Source: Albidovulum sp. (GTDB lineage Bacteria > Pseudomonadota > Alphaproteobacteria > Rhodobacterales > Rhodobacteraceae). From it: a stretch of 38,128 nt of DNA. The position numbers were made by a program, and so were the translations under genes. The notes beneath the pieces are model-generated. The model did no database searches. It was not told the DNA's origin and saw only the letters and a program-made list of their open reading frames with translations. Positions 19,294 to 35,687 of this stretch are shown piece after piece (the first letter of the stretch is position 1; each line of letters opens with the position of its first letter). The stretch covers positions 1 to 38,128 of the forward strand of contig WFPA01000256.1 in the NCBI GenBank assembly GCA_015487815.1. Reading direction: 5' to 3'.

Positions 19294-19710
19294 ATGAACA
19301 AGATGTCTCTTGCCCAGCACCCGTTCCTGCTCGGTTTCGAGGAACTCGAGAAGTTTCTCGAGCGCATGTCGAAGAGCGGAAATGACGGCTATCCGCCCTT
19401 CAACATCGAGCAGACCGGGAAGAATTCCTACCGCATCACCCTCGCGGTCGCCGGGTTCTCGGAAGACGATCTCGAGATCGTCGTCGAGGACAACCAGCTG
19501 ATCGTGCGCGGCAGGAAGAAGCCGGAGGATGACGAGGGTCGTGTCTTCCTTCATCGCGGGATCGCCTCGCGCCAGTTCGAGCGTCGCTTCGCGATCGCCG
19601 ACGGGGTCGAGGTCAAGGGGGCCACGCTCGAAAACGGGCTCCTGCATGTCGATCTCGAGAAGGAGGAGCCGGAGCCGGTCGTCCGCAAGGTGGAAATCAG
19701 GAAGAGCTGA
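19294..19710 (+). CDS. Hsp20 / IbpA-type small heat shock protein
   Basis: MNKMSLAQHPFLLGFEELEKFLERM; alpha-crystallin core YRITLAVAGFSEDDLEIVVEDNQLIVRG...GIASRQFERRFAIADGVEVKGA. Confidence 0.93.
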   Translation: MNKMSLAQHPFLLGFEELEKFLERMSKSGNDGYPPFNIEQTGKNSYRITLAVAGFSEDDLEIVVEDNQLIVRGRKKPEDDEGRVFLHRGIASRQFERRFAIADGVEVKGATLENGLLHVDLEKEEPEPVVRKVEIRKS

Positions 19711-19754
19711 ACGCTTGTGCCGTCGCTGACGGTGCGTTCAGGGAAAGGGAGCAG

Positions 19755-19985
19755 ATGAACGAGAAATACGAACTTGATGTCGGCGGCGAAGGCGAACGGA
19801 TCGTCTATGTCCGGCCGGTGAAGGTCGAGGATCTGCCCCCGGAGATCCGCAAGGAGGCGGAAGGGCTCGACACGCTCTACGCCGTCCATGCCCCGGACGG
19901 GCAGCGCCTCGCGCTGGTGCGGGACCGCAATCTCGCCTTCGTGCTTGCGCGCAAGCACGATTTCGCACCGGTCAACGCGCATTGA
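19755..19985 (+). CDS. DUF1150 family protein
   Basis: 76 aa MNEKYELDVGGEGERIVYVRPVKVEDLPPEIRKEAEGLDTLYAVHAPDGQRLALVRDRNLAFVLARKHDF; typical hsp20 neighbour. Confidence 0.82.
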   Translation: MNEKYELDVGGEGERIVYVRPVKVEDLPPEIRKEAEGLDTLYAVHAPDGQRLALVRDRNLAFVLARKHDFAPVNAH

Positions 19986-20056
19986 GGCTGCCGCAGGACC
20001 GCGCCTTCGGGCGGCTGGCCCGCAGGGAGGCTGAACGAAGGGCGCAGATGCGAAAC

Positions 20057-20092
20057 GAAAAGGGGCCCCGCCTGGTGCGGGGCCCCTTTCGC
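20057..20092. terminator. Strong (likely bidirectional) intrinsic terminator between convergent DUF1150 and sat-cysC
   Basis: CGAAAAGGGGCCCCGC-CTGGT-GCGGGGCCCCTTTCG, a long GC stem with A-rich/T-rich flanks. Confidence 0.85.
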
Positions 20093-20112
20093 ATGAGAGG
20101 GTGGCGGATCGT

Positions 20113-21825
<1,713 letters not shown>

Positions 21826-22007
21826 CGCTCACTCCGGCACTGGTCGCCCTGAAGGGCTCTAGGGGCGAATACCGGCGCGCTTTTGCGCTGAAATCGTGAC
21901 CCGATCAAGGCCGCGGGCCGGCGAAAGAGCGGATTTTCGCATGAATGGGCGATTCCGCGACGGCATGGGCACCCCGCGGCAAGCGAGGGCCCCTTCTTGT
22001 CCTTATG

Positions 22008-22036
22008 AAAGGGGGAGGCCGACGCCTCCCCCCTTT
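22008..22036 (-). terminator. Intrinsic terminator downstream of trxB
   Basis: AAAGGGGGAGGC...GCCTCCCCCCTTT inverted repeat 42 bp beyond the trxB stop. Confidence 0.7.
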
Positions 22037-22077
22037 CCTTGTCAGCTGCTTTTCTCGTCAAGCTTCGACGCAAGGTC

Positions 22078-23037
<960 letters not shown>

Positions 23038-23067
23038 TCAGATGAATGACAATGTGCGCCATGATTC

Positions 23068-23083
23068 ATTCGCGGGTGCGAAT
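23068..23083. promoter_or_regulatory. Inverted repeat upstream of trxB; possible regulator site
   Basis: ATTCGC-GGGT-GCGAAT in the trxB/Lrp divergent intergenic region. Confidence 0.35.
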
Positions 23084-23302
23084 ATTTCCCAAGACATATA
23101 GGAGCCCCTGCCGTTGCTGGAAAGGGGGGAGGCCCCCGCGTGCTGCCACAGCGCATCGCCTGACGGAAGACGATGTTTTGTTGCGCAGGAGAGAAAGAAT
23201 ATTGCGCTATCGATTGGCCGAGGGTAAGTTGTCGCAAAGCCGCGCGGTTACGGGGCGCAGGCGCTCTTGCGTCCGTTCGGCCCGTGGCCGGTGCCTATCA
23301 TC

Positions 23303-23821
23303 ATGACGGAGGATGCGATGCCCGGATCGAGGCTCGATGCAATCGACCGAAAGATCCTCGCCGAATTGCAGGCCGACGGGCGGATGACCAATGTCGAGCT
23401 CGCACGGCGGGTGGGGATCTCGGCGCCGCCCTGTCTGCGGCGGGTGCGCAATCTCGAGGAGCAGGGCTATATCCGCGGCTATCACGCCGATGTCGATGCT
23501 CGCAAGCTCGGGTTCGAGGTCCATGTCTTCGCCATGGTCGGGCTGCACAGCCAGGCTGAGGCCGATCTGCGGGCCTTCGAGGAGCAATGCCGGTCCTGGC
23601 CCTTGGTACGCGAGTGTCACATGCTCAACGGCGAGATCGACTTCCTGCTCAAATGCGTCGCTCCCGACCTCTCGACCTTCCACCGGTTCCTGACCGAGGA
23701 GCTGACGGCGGCGCCCAATGTCGCCTCGGTGAAGACCTCGCTCGTCATCCGCGACGCCAAGGATGAACCGGGTATCCCCTTCGAGGTGCTCGAGGAGCGC
23801 GTGGCCGCCGAGGAGGGCTGA
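23303..23821 (+). CDS. Lrp/AsnC family transcriptional regulator
   Basis: LDAIDRKILAELQADGRMTNVELARRVGISAPPCLRRVRNLEEQGYIRGYHA; start 23303 or 23318. Confidence 0.93.
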   Translation: MTEDAMPGSRLDAIDRKILAELQADGRMTNVELARRVGISAPPCLRRVRNLEEQGYIRGYHADVDARKLGFEVHVFAMVGLHSQAEADLRAFEEQCRSWPLVRECHMLNGEIDFLLKCVAPDLSTFHRFLTEELTAAPNVASVKTSLVIRDAKDEPGIPFEVLEERVAAEEG

Positions 23822-23860
23822 GGGGCGAGTGCTCCCGGCAGGGTGCGGGCCGCAGGGGCC

Positions 23861-24025
23861 TCAGGCCGAAAGCCGGGCATGCCGGGCGGCGCGGCGTTCC
23901 TTCTCCGCGGTGGTGCGGCTGCCCTCTTCCGTCCGCAGCCTGACCTGCCGAGACGGCTGGCGCGACATCCGCTCGGCTTCCTCGATCACCCGTTCCAGCC
24001 AGCGATGGCGCATCCTCTTGCCCAT
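23861..24025 (-). CDS. Small basic hypothetical protein
   Basis: MGKRMRHRWLERVIEEAERMSRQPSRQVRLRTEEGSRTTAEKERRAARHARLSA; plausible helical small ORF, coding status uncertain. Confidence 0.4.
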   Translation of the reverse strand: MGKRMRHRWLERVIEEAERMSRQPSRQVRLRTEEGSRTTAEKERRAARHARLSA

Positions 24026-24203
24026 GACATGATACTCCCGCAACATTTCCGGCGGCCCCATTGCCGCCCTTTTCTCGATGGCGACAGAATGAGGCGAGGA
24101 TGGGTCGCCAATCGCAAGATTTCGGGAAAAATGCTGGGCATCGCGCGGCCCGGCTCCCTTTCCCGGCCGGTGGTGGCGCGTCCGGCCCCGATCGGAAGGG
24201 TGC

Positions 24204-24962
24204 TCAGAGGCGGATGGCGGAGATCAGACGGCCGTAATCGGCCTCCCCTTCGTGGCAGGCGCGGCGATAGGAGAAGAAGCGCACCGGGTCGTCATAGGTG
24301 CAATGGCCGGTCCACTCGGCATGACCCACCCCGGCTTCGCGCAGAAGGTGGAGGCCGAGACCGGGCAGATCGAACAGGTAGCGGTCGCCCGTGCCGTTGG
24401 CGAAGAAGCGCGAGAAGGCGGGATCCTCGGTCATGAAGGCGTCGAGGATCTCCGGCCCGACCTCGTAATTGCGCTGGGAGATGGTCGGTCCGATGATGGC
24501 GGCGATCCGCTCGCGCCGGGCGCCAAGCCCCTCCATCGCCGCGACGGATGCCTCGATCACCCCGGCGAGGGCACCGCGCCAGCCGGCATGGACGGCGGCG
24601 ATCACCCCGGCTTCGGCGTCGCCCATCAGGATAGGCTGACAGTCGGCAGTCAGCACCCCGATCGCGAGGCCGGGCGTGGCGGTGACGAGGGCATCGGCCT
24701 CGGGCTCCTTCCCCCGCAACGGCCCGTCCACCCGGATCACCCGCGGCGAATGCACCTGCCGCACGGTGACGAGATTTTCCGGCGCGACGTCCAGCGCCGC
24801 GGCGACGATGGCCCGGTTGCGGGAGACGATCTCGCTCATGTCCTGGGAGCCGATGCCGCAATTGAGGCTTTCATAGACCCCCGAGGACGCCCCGCCCTTG
24901 CGGGTGAAGAACCCGTGTCGGAAGGCCGAAAGCGGCTTGGCGGTGACGATCTCGAGGCTCAT
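24204..24962 (-). CDS. pgeF: Peptidoglycan editing factor / YfiH-type multicopper polyphenol oxidase (laccase) family
   Basis: RHGFFTRKGGASSGVYESLNCG, DCQPILMGD, AAVHAGWRGALAGV, EWTGHCTY motifs. Confidence 0.92.
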   Translation of the reverse strand: MSLEIVTAKPLSAFRHGFFTRKGGASSGVYESLNCGIGSQDMSEIVSRNRAIVAAALDVAPENLVTVRQVHSPRVIRVDGPLRGKEPEADALVTATPGLAIGVLTADCQPILMGDAEAGVIAAVHAGWRGALAGVIEASVAAMEGLGARRERIAAIIGPTISQRNYEVGPEILDAFMTEDPAFSRFFANGTGDRYLFDLPGLGLHLLREAGVGHAEWTGHCTYDDPVRFFSYRRACHEGEADYGRLISAIRL

Positions 24963-24983
24963 CGGCTCTCTTCCGAACTGGCA

Positions 24984-26075
24984 TCACATGGCCGGCGGCA
25001 GCCCCGGCGGCGGGCCGAGGCGGTCATGAACCGCCATGACCTTGAACAGGGTTCCCATTTCCTCGGGCGAGGTCAAGCGGCGGATGGCGGTGCGATGGTT
25101 CTCGAGTGCCGCCCCCTTCAGCCGGCGCGCGAGGGTGGCGGCGCGAGCCCCGATGCCGAGTGCTTCGAGAAAGGCCCCCTGAGGGGTCATCGCCGAATGC
25201 TGCGCCCCCCCTTCCTGCGCGGCGGCTGCAAGCGCGGCGAAATCGACATGGGCGGTGAGATCGGCCATGCCGGGGCGGGCCAGCGGATCGACCGGCGCAT
25301 GGTTCTCGACCGCCTGGAAAGTGTCGCCCAGGGAGCGCCAGCCGCCATAGTCGATGAGGATGGCGACCCCGCCCGTGGCGGCGATCCGGGCGCCGAGGGT
25401 GCGGGCGACGGCACGCGCCGGCAGCGAGATCTCGACGATGTCGCCTTCCCGCGTGTCGGCCAGCCGCTCGGCGAGGAAGGAGGGCGGCATCTCGCCGGAA
25501 AGGCCGAAGGCGAGTCTCCCGGCCCCGTCGAGCCCTATCATCCGCTCGCGCCAGGCGGTTTCGGTACGGACGAACTGGCGGATCGGCAGGGCGTCGAAGA
25601 ATTCGTTGGCGACGAAGATGAGCGGCAGATCGGCATGGCGGGAAAGTGCCTCGTCGACGGTGTCCATCCATTCCGCTTCGTGACCGGAGAGGGTCTTGCG
25701 CTGGCGGGCCTGCATTGCGGGGCTCGCCTCGACGAGCACGAGCCGCATCGCCTCGTGAAAGCCGGGGACAATGCGCGTCGCCCGAAGGATGTCGGCCATC
25801 AGCGTGCCGCGGCCAGGGCCGGCCTCGACAAGAAGAAAAGGGCCGGGTCGGCCGCGGTCGACCCAGCTCTGGGCAAGGGCGAGGCCGACAAGTTCGCCGA
25901 AGACCTGACTGATCTCGGGGGCGGTTATGAAGTCCCCCCGGGCGCCCAGGGCCTGGCGGCGGGTATAGTAGCCATGTTCGGGGTGGAGCAGGCAGATGCG
26001 CATGAAGTCGGCCAGCGTCATCGGCCCTTCGGCACGAATGCGCCGGGCAATGATCTCGGTCAGGGGCGTCGTCAT
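24984..26075 (-). CDS. MidA/NDUFAF7 family SAM-dependent methyltransferase (DUF185)
   Basis: MTTPLTEIIARRIRAEGPMTLADFMRICLLHPEHGYYTRR, GDFITAPEISQVFGELVGL, VEAGPGRGTLMADIL; start at 26075. Confidence 0.9.
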   Translation of the reverse strand: MTTPLTEIIARRIRAEGPMTLADFMRICLLHPEHGYYTRRQALGARGDFITAPEISQVFGELVGLALAQSWVDRGRPGPFLLVEAGPGRGTLMADILRATRIVPGFHEAMRLVLVEASPAMQARQRKTLSGHEAEWMDTVDEALSRHADLPLIFVANEFFDALPIRQFVRTETAWRERMIGLDGAGRLAFGLSGEMPPSFLAERLADTREGDIVEISLPARAVARTLGARIAATGGVAILIDYGGWRSLGDTFQAVENHAPVDPLARPGMADLTAHVDFAALAAAAQEGGAQHSAMTPQGAFLEALGIGARAATLARRLKGAALENHRTAIRRLTSPEEMGTLFKVMAVHDRLGPPPGLPPAM

Positions 26076-26974
26076 GGCCGTGCACGAGCCCGTTTGCGTG
26101 CCCAGAACATGATGGCCAGCCCTGCGAGGATCATCGGCAGCGAAAGGAGCTGCCCCATCGAAAGGCCGGCCCCGCCGAGGCGCACCACATGGCCGAGGGG
26201 GTTGTCGGGAGTGATGAATTGCGGATCGGCTTCGCGGAAGAATTCGACGATGAATCGCGAGAGGCCGTAGCCGGCGAGGAAGAGGCCGATCGAGAAGCCC
26301 GGCGTCCTGAGCGTGCCCTTGCGGAAGGCGAGCCATGCCAGCACCGCCCCGAGCAGCAGGCCCTCGAGCCCCGCTTCATAGAGCTGCGACGGGTGCCGGG
26401 CGCAGAGGCCGGCCCCGTCTTTGGCGCATGGGGCGCCGGGAAACACCATCGCCCAGGGCACATCGGTCAGCCGCCCCCACAGTTCGCCATTGATGAAATT
26501 TGCGATCCGGCCGAGGAACAGGCCGATCGGGGCGGTGACCGCCAGCGCGTCACCGAAGGAAAGCGGGTCGATTCTCCGCTTGCGGGCGAAGAGCCAGGCG
26601 GCCGCAACCACGCCGAGAAAGCCTCCATGGAAGGACATGCCCCCCTTCCACACGGCGAGGATCTCGCCCGGATTGGCGAGAAAGTAGTCGGGCCGGTAGA
26701 AGAGGACATAGCCGAGCCGACCGCCCAGGATGATGCCGACGATCGCCCAGGCGAGGAAGTCCTCGATGTCGCGCTCCGCCATGGCCGGCCTGTCATTCGG
26801 CCAAAGATGCGGCCTACGCAGCATCGCCACGATCATCCGCCATGCAAGGAGAATGCCGGCGATATAGGCCAGTGCATACCAGCGGATGGCGATGCGCACC
26901 GGCCCGATGTCGATGCCGAAGATTTCCGGATCCATGTCGGGATAGGGAATGACAAGGGCGATCTGGCTGAGCAT
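26072..26974 (-). CDS. lgt: Prolipoprotein diacylglyceryl transferase
   Basis: IRWYALAYIAGI, GGRLGYVLFYRPDYF, SFHGGFLGV, RIANFINGELWGRLTD, HPSQLYEAGLEG. Confidence 0.95.
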   Translation of the reverse strand: MLSQIALVIPYPDMDPEIFGIDIGPVRIAIRWYALAYIAGILLAWRMIVAMLRRPHLWPNDRPAMAERDIEDFLAWAIVGIILGGRLGYVLFYRPDYFLANPGEILAVWKGGMSFHGGFLGVVAAAWLFARKRRIDPLSFGDALAVTAPIGLFLGRIANFINGELWGRLTDVPWAMVFPGAPCAKDGAGLCARHPSQLYEAGLEGLLLGAVLAWLAFRKGTLRTPGFSIGLFLAGYGLSRFIVEFFREADPQFITPDNPLGHVVRLGGAGLSMGQLLSLPMILAGLAIMFWARKRARARP

Positions 26975-27137
26975 GGGGCCTCCTCGGTTGCCCCAGCCAT
27001 TTCAGCGGCTCCTTCCCCTGTCAAGCAGCCGGAGATGGCGATTGCGTGAGATTCGCCAATGCCGGTGCTTCAGCTGCCCCTCTCTTGGCATTCGGGCGAG
27101 GGGATTGCATAGAAGGGGCAGCAAGAAGGAGTGTGCC

Positions 27138-27539
27138 ATGCAGGGCCGCGGCAGGATTTTTGACGATCTCGCCCAGATCATCAACAATGCGATGGGTGTC
27201 GCCCAGGGGGCGAAGGCGGAAGCCGAAACTGCGCTCAGGAGCTGGTTCGAACGCTGGCTGGCCGATCGCGATCTCGTCACCCGCGAGGAGTTCGAGGCGG
27301 TGCGCCGCATGGCCGAGAAGGCCCGCGAGGAGAATGACGCGCTCTCGGCTCGGCTCGACGCGCTCGAAAAGGAAGTGGAGATGCTCCAGGCGCTCGTTGC
27401 CGGGAAGGATGCCGGCAAGGCGAAGGGGGGGCGGACGCGAAGCACCACGAAGGCCGCCGGCGGCAGGAGCCCGAAAACACGTCGCAAGGCGGCATCCGGG
27501 GTGGATGCGGACAAGGGCGGGGCGAAGGACGACGGCTGA
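27138..27539 (+). CDS. ubiK: UbiK/BMFP family accessory factor
   Basis: MQGRGRIFDDLAQIINNAMGVAQGAKAEAETALRSWFERWLADRDLVTREEFEAVRRMAEKAREEN plus coiled coil and basic C-tail; divergent from lgt. Confidence 0.82.
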   Translation: MQGRGRIFDDLAQIINNAMGVAQGAKAEAETALRSWFERWLADRDLVTREEFEAVRRMAEKAREENDALSARLDALEKEVEMLQALVAGKDAGKAKGGRTRSTTKAAGGRSPKTRRKAASGVDADKGGAKDDG

Positions 27540-27708
27540 AGTGCCGTTCGCGGAAAGCCCGCGCTGTGTCATCGACGGGACCGGCCGCGTCTGAAGGGCG
27601 AGGGTCGCTCTTGACGCTGTTTTTCCAAGAACCCCACCGCCCTGCTGCGATGCAGGGAGCGGTGAGCCGCTCTGCCTGACCGCCGCTTGTCCGGGTCCGT
27701 GGCGAGGA

Positions 27709-28239
27709 TCAGTCCTCGGGGCGGGCCTTGCGCCGCTCCTCGAGCATGAGGGCGATCACGTCGGCCATTTCGCGGGCCATGCGGCTGGGCGTCGTGCCGC
27801 CGATGCCGAGCCGGCGGCCGAAGCGCCACCAGAGCCCGGGCGCCCAGGCGAAATCCCCCTTCTCCTTCAGGATCAGCACGAAGCCATTGGCCGGGCGGAT
27901 GGCGAAGAAGCCGCGCTCGACCCTTTCGATCTCGTCGATCCGGGCGAGAAGGCGGCCTTCGGTGTCTTCGATCCGGTCCTCGTGAAGCACGATGCCGACG
28001 GCGCTTGCCCGCCAGTTGCGCCAGGCGAGCCAGAGCGCGCCGAGCCCGGCGACGAGCAGCACCACCATCCAGACCGGCTCGGCCGGTGGTGCCAGGGCCA
28101 GCACCTCGAGACAGATCACCCCGAAAAGCGCGACGATGGCGGCGGCGATGATGCGCCGCGCGAGGCTCGGCCTCAATATCATCACGAAGGGGCGTGTTGT
28201 CCCGTCCCTTTGTCCGGTTCGATCCGTTGTCCCGTTCAT
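27709..28239 (-). CDS. Hypothetical two-TM membrane protein (PH-like)
   Basis: [50 protein letters not shown]...; two hydrophobic segments then a soluble domain. Start inferred at 28239. Confidence 0.65.
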   Translation of the reverse strand: MNGTTDRTGQRDGTTRPFVMILRPSLARRIIAAAIVALFGVICLEVLALAPPAEPVWMVVLLVAGLGALWLAWRNWRASAVGIVLHEDRIEDTEGRLLARIDEIERVERGFFAIRPANGFVLILKEKGDFAWAPGLWWRFGRRLGIGGTTPSRMAREMADVIALMLEERRKARPED

Positions 28240-28363
28240 GCCGGTCTCCCCTGTCGCATCTGCTTCTTTCCCATCGCATGTTCGGTCGCCGGATGCGAGG
28301 GTGGCCGAGATGGCAGCTTCGCCTAGCTTGACCGGGGCGGCGATCTCGCCCATACCCCGCCCC

Positions 28364-30163
28364 ATGACCGAGCTTGAGCGCATCCGCAACTTTTCCATCG
28401 TCGCCCATATCGACCACGGCAAGTCCACCCTTGCCGATCGGCTGATGCAGGCCACCGGCGCCGTTTCCGAGCGCGAGCTCAAGGAGCAGATGCTCGATTC
28501 GATGGAGATCGAACGCGAGCGCGGCATCACAATCAAGGCCCAGACCGTGCGGCTTCGCTACAAGGCGAAGGATGGCAACACCTACATCCTCAACCTGATC
28601 GACACGCCCGGCCATGTCGATTTCACCTACGAGGTCAGCCGTTCGATGCGGGCGGTCGAAGGCTCGCTCCTCGTGGTCGATGCCACCCAGGGGGTCGAGG
28701 CGCAGACGCTGGCCAATGTCTGGCAGGCGATCGAGGCCGATCACGAGATCATCCCCGTGCTCAACAAGATCGACCTGCCTGCCGCCGAGCCCGACCGGGT
28801 GGCGGAGGAGATCGAGGAAGTGATCGGGATCGACGCCACCGACGCGATCCACGTCTCGGCCAAGACCGGTTATGGCATCGACGAGCTGCTCGAGGCGATC
28901 GTGGAGCGTCTTCCCGCCCCGAAGGGGGAGCGTGACGCCCCCCTCAAGGCGATGCTGGTGGACAGCTGGTATGATCCCTATCTCGGTGTGGTGGTGCTCT
29001 TCCGGGTGATCGACGGCGTGATCCGCAAGGGCGACCGTATCCTGATGATGCAGACCGGGGCGCGCTATACGGTGGATCGGATCGGTGTCTTCACCCCGAA
29101 GATGGAGAGTGCCGACGAGCTCGGCCCCGGCGAGATCGGCTTTCTCACCGCTTCCATCAAGCAGGTGCGAGACACGCGGGTGGGCGATACCATCACCCAT
29201 GAAAAGCGGCCCACCGCCGAGCCGCTCCCCGGCTTCAAGCCGGCTCAGCCCGTCGTGTTCGCAGGGCTCTTCCCGGTGGACAACGCCGATTTCGAGGATC
29301 TGCGCGAGGCGATCGAGAAGCTTGCCCTCAACGATGCTTCCTTCACCTACGAGATGGAAAGCTCGCCCGCTCTCGGCTTCGGCTTTCGCTGCGGCTTTCT
29401 CGGCCTTCTCCATCTCGAGGTGATCCGCGATCGGCTCGAGCGCGAATTCGGTATCGATCTCATCACCACGGCGCCCTCGGTCGTCTATCATGTCCATCTG
29501 CGCGACGGGAGAATGATCGAGCTGCACAATCCGGCCGACATGCCCGACCCCTCGACCATCGACCGCATCGAGGAGCCGCGCATCAAGGCCACGATCATGG
29601 TCCCCGACCAGTTTCTCGGCGATGTTCTCAAGCTCTGCCAGGACCGCCGCGGCATCCAGCTCGAGCTGACCTATGCCGGCAACCGGGCGATGGTAGTCTA
29701 TGACCTGCCGCTTGCCGAGGTGGTGTTCGACTTCTACGACCGGCTCAAATCCGTCACCAAGGGCTATGCCAGCTTCGATTACCAGATGATCGGCTACCGG
29801 CCGGACAACATCGTCAAGATGACGATCCTCGTGAACGGCGAACCGGTGGACGCCCTGTCGGTGATGGTTCATCGCGACCGGGCCGAGCAGCGCGGCCGTT
29901 CGATGGTCGAGAAGCTCAAGGAGCTGATCCCGCGTCACATGTTCAAGATCCCGATCCAGGCGGCGATCGGCGGGCGCATCATCGCCCGCGAGACCATCCC
30001 GGCCCTGCGCAAGGACGTGACCGCCAAGTGCTATGGTGGCGACATCACGCGCAAGAAGAAGCTCCTGGAGAAGCAGAAGGCCGGTAAGAAGAAGATGCGC
30101 CAGTTCGGCAAGGTTGACATTCCCCAATCGGCCTTCATCAATGCGCTGAAGATGGACGACTGA
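28364..30163 (+). CDS. lepA: Elongation factor 4 (LepA)
   Basis: [58 protein letters not shown]-terminal [28 protein letters not shown]. Confidence 0.97.
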   Translation: MTELERIRNFSIVAHIDHGKSTLADRLMQATGAVSERELKEQMLDSMEIERERGITIKAQTVRLRYKAKDGNTYILNLIDTPGHVDFTYEVSRSMRAVEGSLLVVDATQGVEAQTLANVWQAIEADHEIIPVLNKIDLPAAEPDRVAEEIEEVIGIDATDAIHVSAKTGYGIDELLEAIVERLPAPKGERDAPLKAMLVDSWYDPYLGVVVLFRVIDGVIRKGDRILMMQTGARYTVDRIGVFTPKMESADELGPGEIGFLTASIKQVRDTRVGDTITHEKRPTAEPLPGFKPAQPVVFAGLFPVDNADFEDLREAIEKLALNDASFTYEMESSPALGFGFRCGFLGLLHLEVIRDRLEREFGIDLITTAPSVVYHVHLRDGRMIELHNPADMPDPSTIDRIEEPRIKATIMVPDQFLGDVLKLCQDRRGIQLELTYAGNRAMVVYDLPLAEVVFDFYDRLKSVTKGYASFDYQMIGYRPDNIVKMTILVNGEPVDALSVMVHRDRAEQRGRSMVEKLKELIPRHMFKIPIQAAIGGRIIARETIPALRKDVTAKCYGGDITRKKKLLEKQKAGKKKMRQFGKVDIPQSAFINALKMDD

Positions 30164-30181
30164 CCGGCAGGGAGATTTCGG

Positions 30182-30640
30182 ATGCCGCGAAGCTACGCAC
30201 GGGTGCAGATCTGGCTGCACTGGATCATCGCCGCGCTTGTGGGCCTCGAATATGCCACTTCGGAACTGGTCGAGGAAGGAGGGGCGTTCCTTGCCGGGCT
30301 GCATGTCTGGCCGGGGGTGGCGATCCTCGTGCTCATGCCTGTCCGCCTTGTCCTGAGGCTGGTGCTGGGGGCGCCGGAGCCGCCCGAGAGCGAACACCCG
30401 TTCCTGCGCAAGGTGGCTGTCTGGACTCATTGGGCGTTCTATGTGCTGCTGGTCATCATCCCCGCCGGCGGCCTCGCTGCGATGTATGGCGGCTGGAAGG
30501 GCGGGCAGCTTCTGCATGATGCGGGCGAGCCGGTCTTCTTCGTGCTGTTCTGGCTCCATGCCGGTGCCGCACTGGTTCATCATTTCATCTTCCGCACCGA
30601 CGTGCTGACCCGCATGGTGCCTCTTCTCGCCCGCCGCTGA
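30182..30640 (+). CDS. Cytochrome b561-type membrane protein
   Basis: QIWLHWIIAALVGLEYATSE, KVAVWTHWAFYVLLVIIPAGG, FWLHAGAALVHHFI: four TM-like helices with heme-ligand histidines. Confidence 0.85.
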   Translation: MPRSYARVQIWLHWIIAALVGLEYATSELVEEGGAFLAGLHVWPGVAILVLMPVRLVLRLVLGAPEPPESEHPFLRKVAVWTHWAFYVLLVIIPAGGLAAMYGGWKGGQLLHDAGEPVFFVLFWLHAGAALVHHFIFRTDVLTRMVPLLARR

Positions 30641-30768
30641 TGCAGCTTCCGTGCCCGGGCCGGAGCGGTGCCGACGCGGCTCCGACCGGCTCTCGCGTGC
30701 GGAGCCGTCTGCGGGGTGAAGACGCTTTACACTGGCGGCATCGGTCTGCCGGCAATCGTTGCGCCCCC

Positions 30769-30796
30769 TTGTGCCCTCTTCGCTTGTGACTATAAC
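30769..30796 (+). promoter_or_regulatory. Putative sigma70-type promoter of carB
   Basis: TTGTGC-N16-TATAAC, about 75 bp upstream of the carB ATG. Confidence 0.5.
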
Positions 30797-30870
30797 CACC
30801 GCGAACCGGCCGCGCGCTCCGGCAGCGGGGTGACGGCCTGCGCCATTCACGGACGACCATCGAGGGCTCC

Positions 30871-34116
<3,246 letters not shown>

Positions 34117-34200
34117 TCTGCGGGAGGGCGCGCACCCTCGTGCGTGCATGAACCGGACCGGGCCGGCGGTCCCGGCGGCTGTTTCCTCGCACTTCCGGGC

Positions 34201-35640
34201 TCAGAGCCCCTTCGAGCGGTAGCTCAGGGCAATGCGTTCGATGGCGATGATATAGGCCGCCATGCGCAGATCGGGCACATCGCCGCGCCCGTGCCACAGA
34301 TCGCGCATGGCCTGGTAGGTGCCGCGCATGGTATCGTCGAGTCCCGATCGCACGAGCTCGAGTTCGTCCGCTCCCTTCAGGTAACGGCGGACGAAATCGT
34401 CGGAGAGGCCGGTTGCGAGCCCGGCTTCCGAGATGATCCGCTGCAGTTCGGCGACGAGCAGGGCGTGGCGCGCTTCTTCCTGACGGCGCTGGAGCCGGCC
34501 GAAGCGGATGCGCGAGAGGTTCTTCACCCATTCGAAGTAGGAGACGATCACCCCGCCGGCATTGGCGAAGAGATCGGGGATGATGACCTTGCCGCGGGAG
34601 CGCAGGATCTCGTCGGCGCCGGCGGTGATCGGACCGTTGGCGGCCTCGACGATGAGCGGTGCGCGGATCCGGTCGGCATTGGTCAGGTTGATGACCCCCT
34701 CGATCGCCGCCGGAATGAGGATGTCGCATTCGGCCTCGAGCGTGGCGAGCCCGTCCCTGACGAAGCGGCCGCCGGGGGCGCCCTTCACTCCGCCGGTTTC
34801 CCTCAGATGCGCGGCCACGGCCTCGACGTCGAGCCCTTCCCTTTCGCCTTCGGCGAGGATGGCGCCGTCGCGTTCGATGATGCCGATGATCCGCGCGCCC
34901 CCCTCCTCGGAGAGGAATTTCGCCGCGTGATAGCCGACATTGCCCAGGCCCTGGACGATGATCCGCTTGCCGGCAAGGCCGCCATCGAGCCCGGCCCTGG
35001 CCACGTCCTCGGGATGGCGGAAGAATTCCTGGAGCGCATAGAAGATGCCGCGGCCCGTGGCCTCGGTGCGGCCGTGAATGCCGCCCATGTGCAGCGGCTT
35101 GCCGGTCACGCAGGCCTCGGCGTGGATGTCGGTGGTATGCATGCGGCGATACTGGTCGGCAATCCAGGCCATTTCCCGCTCGGAAGTGCCCATGTCCGGG
35201 GCGGGCACGTTCTGGGACGGGTTGATGAGATCGCGCTTGATGAGCTCGTAGGCGAAGCGGCGGGTGATCTGTTCGAGCTGGTGCTCGGCATATTTCCTCG
35301 GGTCGATCCTGAGTCCGCCCTTCGAGCCGCCGAAGGGCACTTCGACGAGAGCGCACTTGTAACTCATCAGCGCCGCCAGCGCCTCGACCTCGTCCTGATT
35401 GACCGCGAGGGCGTAGCGGATGCCACCCTTCACCGGCTCCATGTGCTCCGAATGGATCGCCCTGTAACCGGTGAAGGTGCAGATCTCGCCGTCGAGCCGC
35501 ACGCCGAAACGCACGGTGTAGGTGGCATTGCAGACGCGGATCTTTTCCTTCAGGCCCGGAGAAAGGTCGATCAGCTGCGCCGCACGGCTGAAGATGAGAT
35601 CGACGGACTGGCGAAAGCTCGGCTCGACAGGAAGGCCCAT
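34201..35640 (-). CDS. Glu/Leu/Phe/Val dehydrogenase family (glutamate dehydrogenase)
   Basis: PVKGGIRYA, MSYKCALVEVPFGGSKGGLRIDP, VQGLGNVGYHAAKFL; 479 aa. Confidence 0.94.
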   Translation of the reverse strand: MGLPVEPSFRQSVDLIFSRAAQLIDLSPGLKEKIRVCNATYTVRFGVRLDGEICTFTGYRAIHSEHMEPVKGGIRYALAVNQDEVEALAALMSYKCALVEVPFGGSKGGLRIDPRKYAEHQLEQITRRFAYELIKRDLINPSQNVPAPDMGTSEREMAWIADQYRRMHTTDIHAEACVTGKPLHMGGIHGRTEATGRGIFYALQEFFRHPEDVARAGLDGGLAGKRIIVQGLGNVGYHAAKFLSEEGGARIIGIIERDGAILAEGEREGLDVEAVAAHLRETGGVKGAPGGRFVRDGLATLEAECDILIPAAIEGVINLTNADRIRAPLIVEAANGPITAGADEILRSRGKVIIPDLFANAGGVIVSYFEWVKNLSRIRFGRLQRRQEEARHALLVAELQRIISEAGLATGLSDDFVRRYLKGADELELVRSGLDDTMRGTYQAMRDLWHGRGDVPDLRMAAYIIAIERIALSYRSKGL

Positions 35641-35676
35641 GACGCGCTCCTTGGACTGGAAAGGGGCAAAACGGAT

Positions 35677-35687
35677 GTTTTCAAAAC
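35677..35687. promoter_or_regulatory. Short inverted repeat upstream of the glutamate dehydrogenase gene
   Basis: GTTTT-C-AAAAC, 37-47 bp upstream of the start codon. Confidence 0.3.

Noticed and set aside
27569-30850. 1093-aa antisense ORF covering lepA and the cytochrome b561 gene
   Set aside because: Same GC-driven antisense artefact; it spans several real genes and has no recognisable domain.
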